Source: Microbacterium halotolerans
GTDB lineage: Bacteria > Actinomycetota > Actinomycetes > Actinomycetales > Microbacteriaceae
Reading direction: 5' to 3'
DNA length: 64,000 nucleotides
NCBI RefSeq assembly: GCF_003569805.1
Contig: NZ_KZ984051.1
Span: 306,760-370,759, forward strand
The notes beneath the pieces are model-generated. The model did not search any database. It saw only the letters and a program-made list of their open reading frames with translations, and had not been told where the DNA came from. Shown here in pieces: positions 50,168 through 59,600 of this stretch. A program made the translations under genes and the position numbers. Every line of letters starts with the position of its first letter. Positions within the stretch are counted from its first letter, which is position 1.

Positions 50168-50925
50168 TGATGACCGCGCCCGACCAGCCGGAGTCGGCGG
50201 CCGAGCACGGAGGCTCTGTGGTGCTCGGCTTCGGCGAGCGCAGCGAACGCATCGCCGCGGGCACAGCGTTCGTCATCGGCCGCGGGGCCGACCTATCGAT
50301 CGGCGACAACCCCTACGTGCACCGACGCTTCCTCGAAGTGGCGCAGCGCGACGGCGTCTGGTGGCTCACGAACATCGGATCGGCGCTCACGGCCTCCGTG
50401 TCCTCAGCCGAAGGCGCGGCCCAGTCGTGGCTGGCGCCCGGCCAGTCGATGCCGCTGGTGTTCCGCACGACGGCGGTGATGTTCACCGGCGGCTCGACGA
50501 TGTACGAGTTCTCCCTGACGCTCGAGTCCCCGGTCTACGAGGAGCCGGCCGGATGGCGCGGCGCAGGCGATGCCGAGAACGCGGCGGAGCTGCTCTCGCC
50601 CATGCAGCGCATCCTGCTGACCGCACTTGCGGAGCCGCTGCTGCGCGATGGAGACGCCGGCTCGGCCAGGATGAGGACGACCGACGAGGTCGCAGCGCGG
50701 TTGGGGTGGACACCGGAGAAGCTCGAGCGGCGGCTGGGCCGCCTGTGCGACAAGCTCTCTCGAAAAGGCGTGCGCGGTCTGCGGCGGAGTGCCGATGCGC
50801 GGCTCGGCGACGCACAGCGCTCCCGCCTGGCGGAGATCGCCGTCGGCGCCCGGTTCGTGACCGTCGTGGATCTCGAGCTGCTCACGGCGTTCGCGACCGA
50901 GGACGTCGACGTTCCGGCGGCATGA
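50167..50925 (+). CDS. FHA-domain protein with C-terminal helix-turn-helix-like region
   Basis: A 252-aa protein. FHA-like fold at residues ~15-110 (FVIGRGADLSIGDNPYVHRR, WWLTNIGSA), binding phosphothreonine in this family. The C-terminal part has a winged-HTH-like stretch (TTDEVAARLGWTPEKLERR, LCDKLSRKGVRGL). Such FHA-HTH proteins recur in actinobacterial T7SS loci. It may connect kinase signalling to transcription or secretion. The start is the tandem ATG at 50167/50170, overlapping the preceding stop. Confidence 0.72.
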   Translation: MMTAPDQPESAAEHGGSVVLGFGERSERIAAGTAFVIGRGADLSIGDNPYVHRRFLEVAQRDGVWWLTNIGSALTASVSSAEGAAQSWLAPGQSMPLVFRTTAVMFTGGSTMYEFSLTLESPVYEEPAGWRGAGDAENAAELLSPMQRILLTALAEPLLRDGDAGSARMRTTDEVAARLGWTPEKLERRLGRLCDKLSRKGVRGLRRSADARLGDAQRSRLAEIAVGARFVTVVDLELLTAFATEDVDVPAA

Positions 50926-51029
50926 CCGGTCAGCATCAGGGAACGCGTCGCGCGCGCCTGGTATACACGTAGGGTCGCGCCGCGGGGAACTGCGCGCCGG
51001 CGCACACGGTGACGACGAGGAGGACACGG

Positions 51030-51857
51030 ATGGGCACTCCGGCCGGATGGTACGACGACGGTTCAGGGCGACAGCGCTGGTGGGACGGCGAACGGTGGAC
51101 CGATCAGTTCGCACCTCCCGGACATCACGGCGCCGGAGCCGACGGATCACCGACCGCCGCACACGGGGCACCATCAGCGCCGGCCGGCACGCCCTACGCC
51201 CACCCGGCGTCGCCGGGCCATGCACCGGAGACCGCCGGCCCACGGCGATCCTCGGTTCTGGGATTCGTTGGCCTGGGACTGGCGGTGCTCGGAACGGTGC
51301 TGGCCTTCATTCCGACAGCGGTGACGTTCCCGATCGGCCTCGTGCTGCTGCTGGCCGCCTTCGTGATGTCGCTGGTCGCGGTGTTCCAGAAGGGCACCAC
51401 GAAGTGGCCGTCGGTCACGGGCATCATCCTGTCGGTCCTGGGCGGCATCCTCGGCAGCATCGTGTTCGCATCCGTGCTGTGGTGGGGGGTCACGGAGGCG
51501 CTGGACGACTACCAGCCGTCACAGGAGCCGGTGCCGACGGTGACCGAAGAGCCAACGGAGGAGCCGACCGAGGAACCGGAAGAGGCGCCGTCCGCGGGCG
51601 ATGATGGCGAGGACGGGCGCCCGTCACCCGAAGCGATCGGCGAGGGACTCCAAGCAGTACTCCACAGCGCAGGCTTCGTCGAGTACGACGACGTGCCTGG
51701 GTTCTTCACATGTGTGGGCCAGCACTACTACGATTCGGACCTGTCCGATGAGGCTCTGCAAACCCTCGCAGCCAGCAACGACGTGACCGGGCCGGAGCGT
51801 GACCTCGCGACGCAGGTCGGATACGACGCCACGATAGGTTGCGATTCACGCTCGTAG
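51030..51857 (+). CDS. DUF2510 membrane protein
   Basis: A 275-aa protein. The N-terminal DUF2510 motif is PAGWYDDGSGRQRWWDG with ERWTDQ. A Pro/Ala/His-rich linker, two to three TM helices (~75-150: VLGFVGLGLAVLGTVLAF, ILSVLGGILGSIVFASVLWW), a TEEPTEEP-type acidic linker and a small C-terminal domain with two Cys (FFTCVGQHYYDSD and IGCDS) follow. GAGGAGGACACGG precedes the ATG at 51030. It lies within the T7SS cluster but is probably transcribed separately. Function unknown. Confidence 0.75.
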   Translation: MGTPAGWYDDGSGRQRWWDGERWTDQFAPPGHHGAGADGSPTAAHGAPSAPAGTPYAHPASPGHAPETAGPRRSSVLGFVGLGLAVLGTVLAFIPTAVTFPIGLVLLLAAFVMSLVAVFQKGTTKWPSVTGIILSVLGGILGSIVFASVLWWGVTEALDDYQPSQEPVPTVTEEPTEEPTEEPEEAPSAGDDGEDGRPSPEAIGEGLQAVLHSAGFVEYDDVPGFFTCVGQHYYDSDLSDEALQTLAASNDVTGPERDLATQVGYDATIGCDSRS

Positions 51858-51870
51858 TCACGTGCGATAT

Positions 51871-51914
51871 GGGGACCGCTCCCCATGGACCGGGCCGAAC
51901 ACGCAGAATAGGAT
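51871..51914 (+). promoter_or_regulatory. T7SS promoter P2: GGGGAC-N2-CTCCCC, N24, TAGGAT
   Basis: GGGGACCGCTCCCC (51871-51884; 5 of 6 pairs) is followed after exactly 24 nt by TAGGAT (51909-51914), 33 nt before the ATG of the 51948 gene. Same architecture as P1 and P3. The site also forms an ATGGGG/CCCCAT hairpin. Confidence 0.6.
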
Positions 51915-51947
51915 CGTCGCGTAAACCGATTCGGGAGGGACTGGCCG

Positions 51948-52313
51948 ATGGGGAAAGACGAACTCGTCTACGATGAGGAGTTGGCCGACCGGCAGGTGGA
52001 ACTCATCACCGAGTGCTACGACGAGTTGAACGCTTGTATAGACTCGGCTGCTTTCCTCGAGAAGGGGCAGACCCCTGAGGTCTGGACCGCAGACGGGAAA
52101 GCGGTTGAACTCACTGCCATGCTCAAGGAAAAGTATCGCGTTGCCGGCCCTTGGCTCAATGACCTGTGTACGCGCCTCGACGACGCGAAGACGAACCTCA
52201 GGACCGCCATTGCCGAGACCAAAGAGCTGAATGAGCAGCAGAAGGCCGACTACGATCGTCGGCTCAGCAAGCTGATGGGGCCGAACCCACTGAAATACCC
52301 GAAGGCGATCTGA
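51948..52313 (+). CDS. Small helical T7SS-cluster protein
   Basis: Not recognised by name. The 121-aa product is all-helical, highly charged and has no signal peptide (ADRQVELITECYDELNAC, TRLDDAKTNLRTAIAETKEL). Size and helix-turn-helix hairpin layout are like WXG100 proteins, but the WxG is replaced (GPWLND). GGGAGGG precedes the ATG. It is 13 bp before the Gly-rich 455-aa gene behind promoter P2, so the pair may be a substrate and its partner. Confidence 0.6.
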   Translation: MGKDELVYDEELADRQVELITECYDELNACIDSAAFLEKGQTPEVWTADGKAVELTAMLKEKYRVAGPWLNDLCTRLDDAKTNLRTAIAETKELNEQQKADYDRRLSKLMGPNPLKYPKAI

Positions 52314-52326
52314 GCGGAACCGGATC

Positions 52327-53694
52327 ATGGGACAGCAACAAGAACGGCTCGAACGGCTTCAGCAGAACCGTTCTCATCTCTATCTCGACGTCGTCCGAAG
52401 TGTGCACGCCGACCAACGGAGGTCGATGGCAGACGCTGTGGACACGACGACGTTGGGGGTCAGCAAGGCGGCAGGCCTGAAGGGGTTCGAGGGCAAACTC
52501 GGTGAGTCCATCGAGGACACGCTGCTCAAGATCCGCGCAACCCTCGAGCGGTTCGCCGACTACCAGAAGGACCTCAGCATCTCGATCAACGCCGCAAACC
52601 AGGCGATGGACGACACCGCGAGCCGCGGCAAGGCCGTTCCCGACGTCGAGCTGACGCCGGAGCAGCAGAGCACGATCGGCACAGCAGCCGGGACAGACAG
52701 CCCCGTGCACGTTTCCCCGGGCGTGACGCTCACGCCCGACCAGGCGCGCCAGCACTATCTCGACCAGGCCGAGGCGGCTCGGGAAGAGGCCGCCCGCCAG
52801 CTCAACGCCCAGCTCGACCTGCGGCTCCAGGAGATCATCGATGGGCTGCCGAAGTCGGAGTACGACCCGGACGCGCGCGCATCGGGCGGCCCCGGCGCTG
52901 ACGGCACCGGCGGATCTCCCTCCGTGTACGACCCGGGTACCAGTGGCGGCGGCTACCCCGGAGGCGGTTCGGGCGACAGTCCCACCGTCAACAGCCCGGG
53001 GATCGACGGCGGCGGCACCAGCCCCGGAGGCGGCTCCGGCGGAGGGTCCGGCGGCGGCACTCTCGTGAACGACCCCGGCTCCGGCGGGGGAGGCTCAGGA
53101 GGGAGCGGCTCCGATGGAGACGGCGGCTACGACGGCCCCAGTATCCACGATCCGGGCACGAACCCCCCGTGGCGACCCGACTACGTCGGCGATCCGCCGC
53201 TCGTCGGCGACCCGCCGCGCTTCGACGACCCTCGCATCGACGGCATCACCGGCGGCGTCATCCCCGGTACCGGTGGAGGAGGCGGCGCGGGTGGTGTCGG
53301 GGGCAGCGCCGTCGGAGGCGGCGTCGGCGGAAGCGTCGGCGGCATATCCGGAGGTGTCGCCGGCGGCATCGCCGGTGGCGTGGCCGGAGGAGCGGCGCGC
53401 CGCGTCGGCGGCACCGGCGTCGGCAGCATCGGCGGCATCGGCAGCGCGTCCGGCACGGCGGCTGACGTCGGCGGAAGCGCGAACGCTCAGTCAGGAGCAG
53501 CAGGCGGCCGCGGCATGATGGCCGGCGGCATGGGCGGTGCGGCCGGGGCCGGCAGCGACAAGAAGAACCGCAGGCGAGGCCAGGATCTGGCCGCCTTCGA
53601 CGTCGGCGATGAGGGTGAGACGTCCCCCGACCTGGGCGACGCCGGCGCTGCCGGACGCGCCGAGTCCGAGGGCAGGGAAGAGCTCGGCTGGTAG
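52327..53694 (+). CDS. Probable T7SS substrate with helical head and glycine-rich tail
   Basis: A 455-aa protein. The first ~190 residues are helical (LYLDVVRSVHADQRRSMADA, LEEIIDGLPKSEYD-type heptads), with no signal peptide. From ~195 to ~410 it is extremely Gly-rich with repeated DPG-type motifs (YDPGTSGGG, NSPGIDGGG, NDPGSGGGG, HDPGTNPP), then (GG[VI])n repeats. The last ~50 residues are charged (KKNRRRGQD, ending REELGW). PPE-like helical head plus repetitive tail fits a secreted ESX substrate, by analogy only. A strong terminator follows. Confidence 0.6.
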   Translation: MGQQQERLERLQQNRSHLYLDVVRSVHADQRRSMADAVDTTTLGVSKAAGLKGFEGKLGESIEDTLLKIRATLERFADYQKDLSISINAANQAMDDTASRGKAVPDVELTPEQQSTIGTAAGTDSPVHVSPGVTLTPDQARQHYLDQAEAAREEAARQLNAQLDLRLQEIIDGLPKSEYDPDARASGGPGADGTGGSPSVYDPGTSGGGYPGGGSGDSPTVNSPGIDGGGTSPGGGSGGGSGGGTLVNDPGSGGGGSGGSGSDGDGGYDGPSIHDPGTNPPWRPDYVGDPPLVGDPPRFDDPRIDGITGGVIPGTGGGGGAGGVGGSAVGGGVGGSVGGISGGVAGGIAGGVAGGAARRVGGTGVGSIGGIGSASGTAADVGGSANAQSGAAGGRGMMAGGMGGAAGAGSDKKNRRRGQDLAAFDVGDEGETSPDLGDAGAAGRAESEGREELGW

Positions 53695-53709
53695 CAGGGG
53701 TTTCCTGCC

Positions 53710-53750
53710 GAGGGCCTCTCCCGCCTGCAGTTCGAGCGGGAGAGGCCCTC
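53710..53750. terminator. Bidirectional terminator between convergent T7SS units
   Basis: GAGGGCCTCTCCCGC pairs perfectly (15 bp) with its complement over an 11-nt loop, in the 88-bp gap between two convergent genes. Confidence 0.8.
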
Positions 53751-53782
53751 GACTTCGCCGCCCGCGCGTCGGTGACGCCCGG

Positions 53783-55246
53783 TCAGACCGAGACGACACG
53801 CACGACGCAGTCGCCGAGTTCGAGCACGAGCCCCGGCACGAGGCCGAAGCGCTGGTGCGGCGTCATCGGACCCGTCCGGCCGTCACCTGTGCGCAGAGAC
53901 GAGCCGTTGCCGGAGCCGAGATCCTCGAACCACGCCTCGCCGTCGACGATGCCGAACCGACCGTGCGTGCGGGACACGGACCGGTCCCCGTCGGGCACGG
54001 CGACGAGCGCGGCATCCGGCCGCTCGCCCTCGGGAACCCTGGGCGCACGGCCGATGTAGCCGATGCCGCGGATCGGCACGATCGTCCCGTCGTGGAACTG
54101 CAGGGCGACGGTCGTCGCTGCGTTCGGCACTGGCGCGGACGGCGCCGATTCCCGCTCCGCGGGCGGATCCGCGGCGGGCGAGGCCTGCCCGTGCGGAGCC
54201 ACCTGCACGACGGGCTGCGGTGGGGACGGGGCCGCTGCGGTCGGCGCCGGGGCCTCCTCCTGCGCCGGAATCGGCGCAGCGTCCGGGTCCGCGATCCTGC
54301 GGTGCAGGAGCTCGGCGTCACCGCCGAGCATCAGCGCGTCCCCCGGGACGAGGAAGGTCGGCATATGCGGGGTGAGGGGTGTGATCCCTCCGTCGGGATG
54401 ACGCACGGAGACGCCGTTCGTCGAGCCGAGATCCTGCACCCACAGCCGCTCCTCGTCTATGCCGAACGAGGCATGCGTGCGCGACAGCGAACGCGCACCG
54501 TCCGGAACACGCACCAAGATTGCATCCGGGATCGACTCCGGTGCACGCGGCGCGCGGCCGATGAAGCCGAGACCCGTCACGTGGATCACCGTGCCGTCGG
54601 CCAGTTCGAACACGGGAACCGTGTTCCCACCAGGAGCCGCGACGGGAGGAGCGGGCGCCTGTTCCTTCGGCACTGCGGGCGGCGGCGGAGGAGGTGCGCC
54701 GACGTCATCCGGCGCGTCCAGCGCACGCCCCGACCGGTCTCCGACCACGCGAGCGTCGAGCATCGGACCGTCGGGCATCGGCGCGTCCCCGAGATCCGCG
54801 GCGGCTCTCCCCGTGCTGCGGACATCCAGCACGCGCGCTCCGGCGACGCCGTCGAGCACGCCGGATGCCGCGAGCCCGACCGGCAGCAGCACCGGGATCA
54901 CGTGCGCCAGCCCCATCAGTGCGCTGCGCGGAAGCATGCCTGCGGCGCCCACGCTGACGCCGGCGTCGCGTCGGACCGTGCGGATGCCCATGGCCAGGTT
55001 TCCCGGCGTCGCCCCCGTATGCCCCTCCCAGATCCAGCCGATCACCCACAGTTCGATCAGCGTCACCGCGAGCAGCGGAGACGACCCCGTCACCAGCCAG
55101 ACGAGCGTGCCGATCGCTCCGACGATCGCGATGTCGATCAGATACGCACCCGCCCGCTTTCCAGCCGACGCGCGCCGACCCGGTGTCGAATCCTCGCGCG
55201 AGGGCGTCGGCCGCGCATGCGACGGGGCAGGCGGAGTGAGGGTCAT
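53783..55246 (-). CDS. RDD-family membrane protein with two FHA domains (T7SS-associated)
   Basis: A 487-aa protein. The N-terminal RDD domain (~25-140: KRAGAYLIDIAIVGAIG, GATPGNLAMGIRTVR) gives two to three TM helices. A Pro-rich linker leads to a first FHA domain (FIGRAP, SLSRTHASFGI, DLGSTNGVSV), a second Pro/Ala linker and a second FHA domain (YIGRAPRVPEG, SVSRTHGRFGI, DLGSGNGSSL). FHA domains bind phosphothreonine peptides, so the protein may recruit a kinase substrate to the secretion complex. It overlaps the EccD-like gene by ATGA. Confidence 0.85.
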   Translation of the reverse strand: MTLTPPAPSHARPTPSREDSTPGRRASAGKRAGAYLIDIAIVGAIGTLVWLVTGSSPLLAVTLIELWVIGWIWEGHTGATPGNLAMGIRTVRRDAGVSVGAAGMLPRSALMGLAHVIPVLLPVGLAASGVLDGVAGARVLDVRSTGRAAADLGDAPMPDGPMLDARVVGDRSGRALDAPDDVGAPPPPPPAVPKEQAPAPPVAAPGGNTVPVFELADGTVIHVTGLGFIGRAPRAPESIPDAILVRVPDGARSLSRTHASFGIDEERLWVQDLGSTNGVSVRHPDGGITPLTPHMPTFLVPGDALMLGGDAELLHRRIADPDAAPIPAQEEAPAPTAAAPSPPQPVVQVAPHGQASPAADPPAERESAPSAPVPNAATTVALQFHDGTIVPIRGIGYIGRAPRVPEGERPDAALVAVPDGDRSVSRTHGRFGIVDGEAWFEDLGSGNGSSLRTGDGRTGPMTPHQRFGLVPGLVLELGDCVVRVVSV

Positions 55247-56577
55247 GAGAAGACCTCCAGGATCTGTCCGGCTATCCCTGAGCCGTACAGGAGTGCGGCC
55301 GGGGCGAGCGCGAGGAGAACAGCTTGGACGATGTCGCCCGTGCGCGACCAGCCCAGGGAACGCCAGTCCTGGGCCAGCGGCACGGCCAAGCAGGCTGCGA
55401 TTCCTCCGAGGAGCACCAGCCCGAGCGCGATCGGGAGAGGACCGACCTGCAGCGCGTTCAGCAGTGCCGCGGCCGCGGCCGCGCTCACGAGGCCTCCGGT
55501 CGCCATGGCGGCGCCGCGGGACAGGCCACCGCGCAGACTGCGCGATGTCAGCAGGAAGTAGCATCCGACGCCGAGCGTTCCGCCCAGCACGCACCACGTC
55601 TCGATCGTCCGGTCGGTGAAAGCGAGAAGTGCGCAGAGTGAGGACAGCAGGGCGATCGAGCACGCGGTCACCGCTCCCGCCTCGGAACGACGACGCGCCA
55701 GCAGGGTCTGATGTGCGGCACGGTCGGCGCGCACCGGAGAGGGTTCGGACGCGGGTCTGGCGCGGATGCCCTGAGCATCACGGATCACGAACGGGGTGTC
55801 GATCAGCTCGTCGGCTGCGACGTCGAGGGCCGCACCGCGCATGTAGTGGAAGATCGGGGCCGCGCAGGCGGCCTGCACCGCGGCGACGGCGGCAACCGGG
55901 ATCTCGGAGAGGAACGCGGCCGCATTGAGCACGGCGAAGACCGCCCACAGCGCCGCGATGACACCCGTCGTGCTGGCCGCCACCTCTCCGCGCACCCTGG
56001 CGCTCGCGTGTCGCGCGCACGCGGCGGTCGCTCCCGCGACGGTTCCCGCCGCGATCATCGCGCCGGCGTCCGAGAACGGCGAGAGAGCCAGCGCACCCGC
56101 CGCTGCGGCCAACGCGGGGGCGAGGAAGGCGACGTAGATGGTCCGCTCGCACACGGGCTGCGCCAGCAGGATGACCGCACCGACTGCCAGCACGGAGACC
56201 GAGACGGCGACGGAAACCGGCGACGGCGCGGAGACCGTGCCGAACAGCATCCCGAGCGCGACCACCAGCAGCAGCGCCAGCACGGTCCAGCGGGGACGAG
56301 ACAGCCCGGATCTGGCGGCCTCCCGGCCCGAGTCGGAGGAACGGGCAGACGGGACGGCCGTGCGGTCGAACAGCCAGATCACCCCGCCGTCCCCCGGTGA
56401 GACCGACACCTCGCTGTCGAGGTCGATGGCGGTTCCCGACGTGGTCGTTCCGACGTACCGCTTCAGGTCGACGCCGCCGACGGCGAGCAGCTCGGCCACG
56501 GTCGAATCGCCGCGGACGACGAGATCGTGTCGGCTGCGGGCGTCCGCGACAGTGAGCCGAATTGCCTTCGCTGACAC
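55243..56577 (-). CDS. Second EccD-like integral membrane protein
   Basis: A 444-aa protein. A ubiquitin-like domain at the start (IRLTVADARSRHDLVV to GGVIWLFD) is followed by about 11 TM helices, the same architecture as the EccD at 42636 but with low similarity. The GTG at 56577 is chosen because GAGGGGCTGGG lies just upstream and the ubiquitin fold starts there. It is divergent from eccC and coupled to the RDD-FHA-FHA gene. Two EccD-type subunits could form a mixed channel or serve different assemblies. Confidence 0.75.
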   Translation of the reverse strand: MSAKAIRLTVADARSRHDLVVRGDSTVAELLAVGGVDLKRYVGTTTSGTAIDLDSEVSVSPGDGGVIWLFDRTAVPSARSSDSGREAARSGLSRPRWTVLALLLVVALGMLFGTVSAPSPVSVAVSVSVLAVGAVILLAQPVCERTIYVAFLAPALAAAAGALALSPFSDAGAMIAAGTVAGATAACARHASARVRGEVAASTTGVIAALWAVFAVLNAAAFLSEIPVAAVAAVQAACAAPIFHYMRGAALDVAADELIDTPFVIRDAQGIRARPASEPSPVRADRAAHQTLLARRRSEAGAVTACSIALLSSLCALLAFTDRTIETWCVLGGTLGVGCYFLLTSRSLRGGLSRGAAMATGGLVSAAAAAALLNALQVGPLPIALGLVLLGGIAACLAVPLAQDWRSLGWSRTGDIVQAVLLALAPAALLYGSGIAGQILEVFS

Positions 56578-56662
56578 TCCCAGCCCCTCGATGATCCTCG
56601 ACACGACACCGTTTCGTACCCGCACCCTGCCACAATGGTAGGCGACTCGAGGAGGGCCCGTC

Positions 56663-59600
56663 GTGAGCAACACCAGTACCCGTCGCGCGCCGAAGCCCCC
56701 GGCCGGCGGGCAACTCACCCTGCAGCAGGCACCGGAGCTCCCCAAACCCGAGGGCGCCTCGAACACGCTGATGATGGCGCTGCCGATGGTCGGCAGCCTC
56801 GGAGCGGTCGCCGTTCTCTCGCTCTCTCAGGGCGGCGACTCCACCCGCACCTACATCATGGGCGGAATGTTCCTGTTCATGGCGCTGTCCATGGTGGGCG
56901 GGCAGATGTGGCGCCAGAAGTCGCAGCATTCCACGAACGTCGAGAACACTCGGCGCGAGTACCTCGCCTATCTGGCTGAGACCCGCGATGCCGTCAGGGA
57001 GGTCGCCTCTCGCCAGCGCAGGTACGAGGAGTGGATGCTCCCGATGCCCGAGACGCTGCCCTTCATCGTCGAAGAGGGCTCCCGAGTATGGGAGCGGACC
57101 AACAACGACAAGGACTTCCTGGTCGCCAGGATCGGCACGGCCAGCCAGCCTCTTGCGATGACGCTGGAGGAGGCCCCTATCCCCGCCCTGGCGCAGCTCG
57201 ATCCCGTCAGCGCGTCGGCGGCGCACCGGTTCGTTCTCACCCACGACCAGGTGCCTGATCTGCCCTTCGGGCTGAACATCGGCGCCTGCGCGCGGCTCGA
57301 GGTCGCGGGCGAGACCGTGCGCGCTCGGGGGCTCGTGCGTGCCCTCGTCTCGCATCTGGCGACCTTCGCCGCCCCGGAGGACCTGCAGATCGCAGTGGTC
57401 GCATCACCTGCCGAACTGCCGTACTGGGAATGGGCGAAGTGGCTGCCGCACGCCCAGTCCGACACCGTCACGGATGCGGTGGGCGGTGCCCGCCGCATCG
57501 GGGCGTCGTGGTCCGACATCGAGGGCCTCGTCGTGGACGTCCGCTCCCGCGGCCCCGCAGGCGGAGTGAGCGGCACGGTGCCGCATCTCGTGGTGATCAC
57601 GGACGGCGCCCGGTTCCCGGCCGACCATCCGATCCAGGCGGAGGGCGGCGTCGACGGCGTCACCGTGATCGACATCCCACGGGAGTGGGATGAGCTGACC
57701 GATCCGTTCACCGTTCGGCTCGCGATCGACGAGGATGAGGATGAGGGCCAGGGGATCACGGTCGCCCGCCGCGGCGCGGCTGCGGTGCGCGGGACACCGG
57801 ATTTCCTCGGCATCGCCTCGGCAGAGGCCGTGGCGCGGCGACTGATCGGAATGGTCGAGGCCGCCGAGGAGGACGAGTCAGGCGGCGGTCCCCGCACGAT
57901 CTCCGCAGAGCTGACCGACCTGCTCGGCCTGCCCGACGTGCGCGACTTCGATCCGGAGCTCGCATGGAAGCCCCGCTCAGCACGCGACAGGCTCAGGGTG
58001 CCGATCGGTCTCACCTCGACCGGGCATCCCATGATCCTCGATATCAAGGAGTCGGCCCAGCAGGGCATGGGGCCCCACGGCATGCTGATCGGTGCAACCG
58101 GCTCGGGCAAGTCCGAGGTGCTGCGCACCCTGGTGCTCTCACTGGCGATGACGCATTCGTCAGAGGCGCTGAACTTCGTGCTGATCGACTTCAAGGGCGG
58201 TGCGACGTTCGCCGGCATGGCCGAGATGCCGCACGTGTCGGCGGTGATCACCAACCTCGGCGACGACCTGACGCTCGTGGACCGCATGCAGGATGCCATC
58301 CAGGGCGAGATGACACGGCGCCAAGAACTGCTGCGCGACGCGGGGAACTTCGCCAACGTCGGAGACTACGAGGCTGCGCGCAAGGGCGGCAGGACCGACC
58401 TCGAGCCGTTGCCAGCACTGCTGATCGTGGCGGATGAGTTCTCGGAGCTTCTGGCGGCCAAGCCGGACTTCACCGAGCTGTTCGTCGCGATCGGCCGACT
58501 CGGCCGATCGCTGCAGGTGCACCTGCTGCTGTCGACGCAGCGGCTGGAAGAGGGAAAGCTCCGCGGCCTCGAATCGCACCTGTCGTACCGCATCGGTCTG
58601 AAGACGTTCTCGGGTGCGGACTCGCGCACCGTCATCGGCGTCCCAGACGCCTTCACCCTCCCGGGAGGCGGCGGCCACGGCATCCTGAAGTCGGACGCCG
58701 AGACGCTCACTCAGTTCCGTGCCGCCTATGTCTCCGCGCCGCCGAGGACCCGCAGGCGGAGAGCGGGAGCATCAGCACAGGCTCCCGGCCCTGAGAAGCC
58801 GATCCGCGCGATCGAGGCCAAGGCCTTCACGGCCGCGCCGGTCGCCGTGCCGGAGGAGCCCGCCCAGCCGGAGGAGCCGACGCCCGAGGTGCACAGCGGT
58901 GAGCCCGAGGAGAAGCGGGTGACCTTCGACATCGCGGTCTCCCTGATGAAGGGCAAGAGCCTGCCGGCCCATCAGGTGTGGCTGCCACCGCTCGACGTCC
59001 CACCGACGTTCGATGACATGCTCGGCGACCTCGCTGAGGATCCGCAGCTCGGACTGATCTCGCCGCGCTGGCGCAAGGCGGGACCGCTCACGCTGCCGCT
59101 GGGCATCGTGGATCGACCGCTCGAGCAGCGCCGCGACAGCCTGGTGATGAGCCTCATCGGCGCCGGCGGGCACCTCGCGATCGTCGGCGGCGCCCGCACC
59201 GGCAAGAGCACACTTGCACGCAGCGTGCTGACGGGCATCGCGCTCACGCATACGCCGCTCGAAGTGCAGTTCTACATCATGGACTTCGGCGGCGGCACCT
59301 TCGTGCCGTTCGGGAAGATGGCGCACGTCGCCGGCGTCGCAGGCAGGAATCAGCCCGACGTCCTCCGGCGCATGTTCCAGGAGATCGCCGGGATCGTGGA
59401 CGACCGGGAGCGGTACTTCACCGAGCACGGCATCGACTCGATCGACACCTACCGACGTCTGCGCGCCCAGGGCAAAGCCGACGACGGATACGGCGACGTG
59501 TTCCTGATCATCGACGGCTGGCCTACGATCCGCTCCGAGTTCGACGACATGGAGTTCGAGATCCAGGCGCTGGCCGGGCGCGCCCTCACCTTCGGAGTGC

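Noticed and set aside
50970..50975. TAGGGT before the DUF2510 gene as a fourth T7SS promoter of the shared type
   Set aside because: The sequence 24 nt upstream does not contain CTnCCC or the palindrome, so it does not share the architecture.
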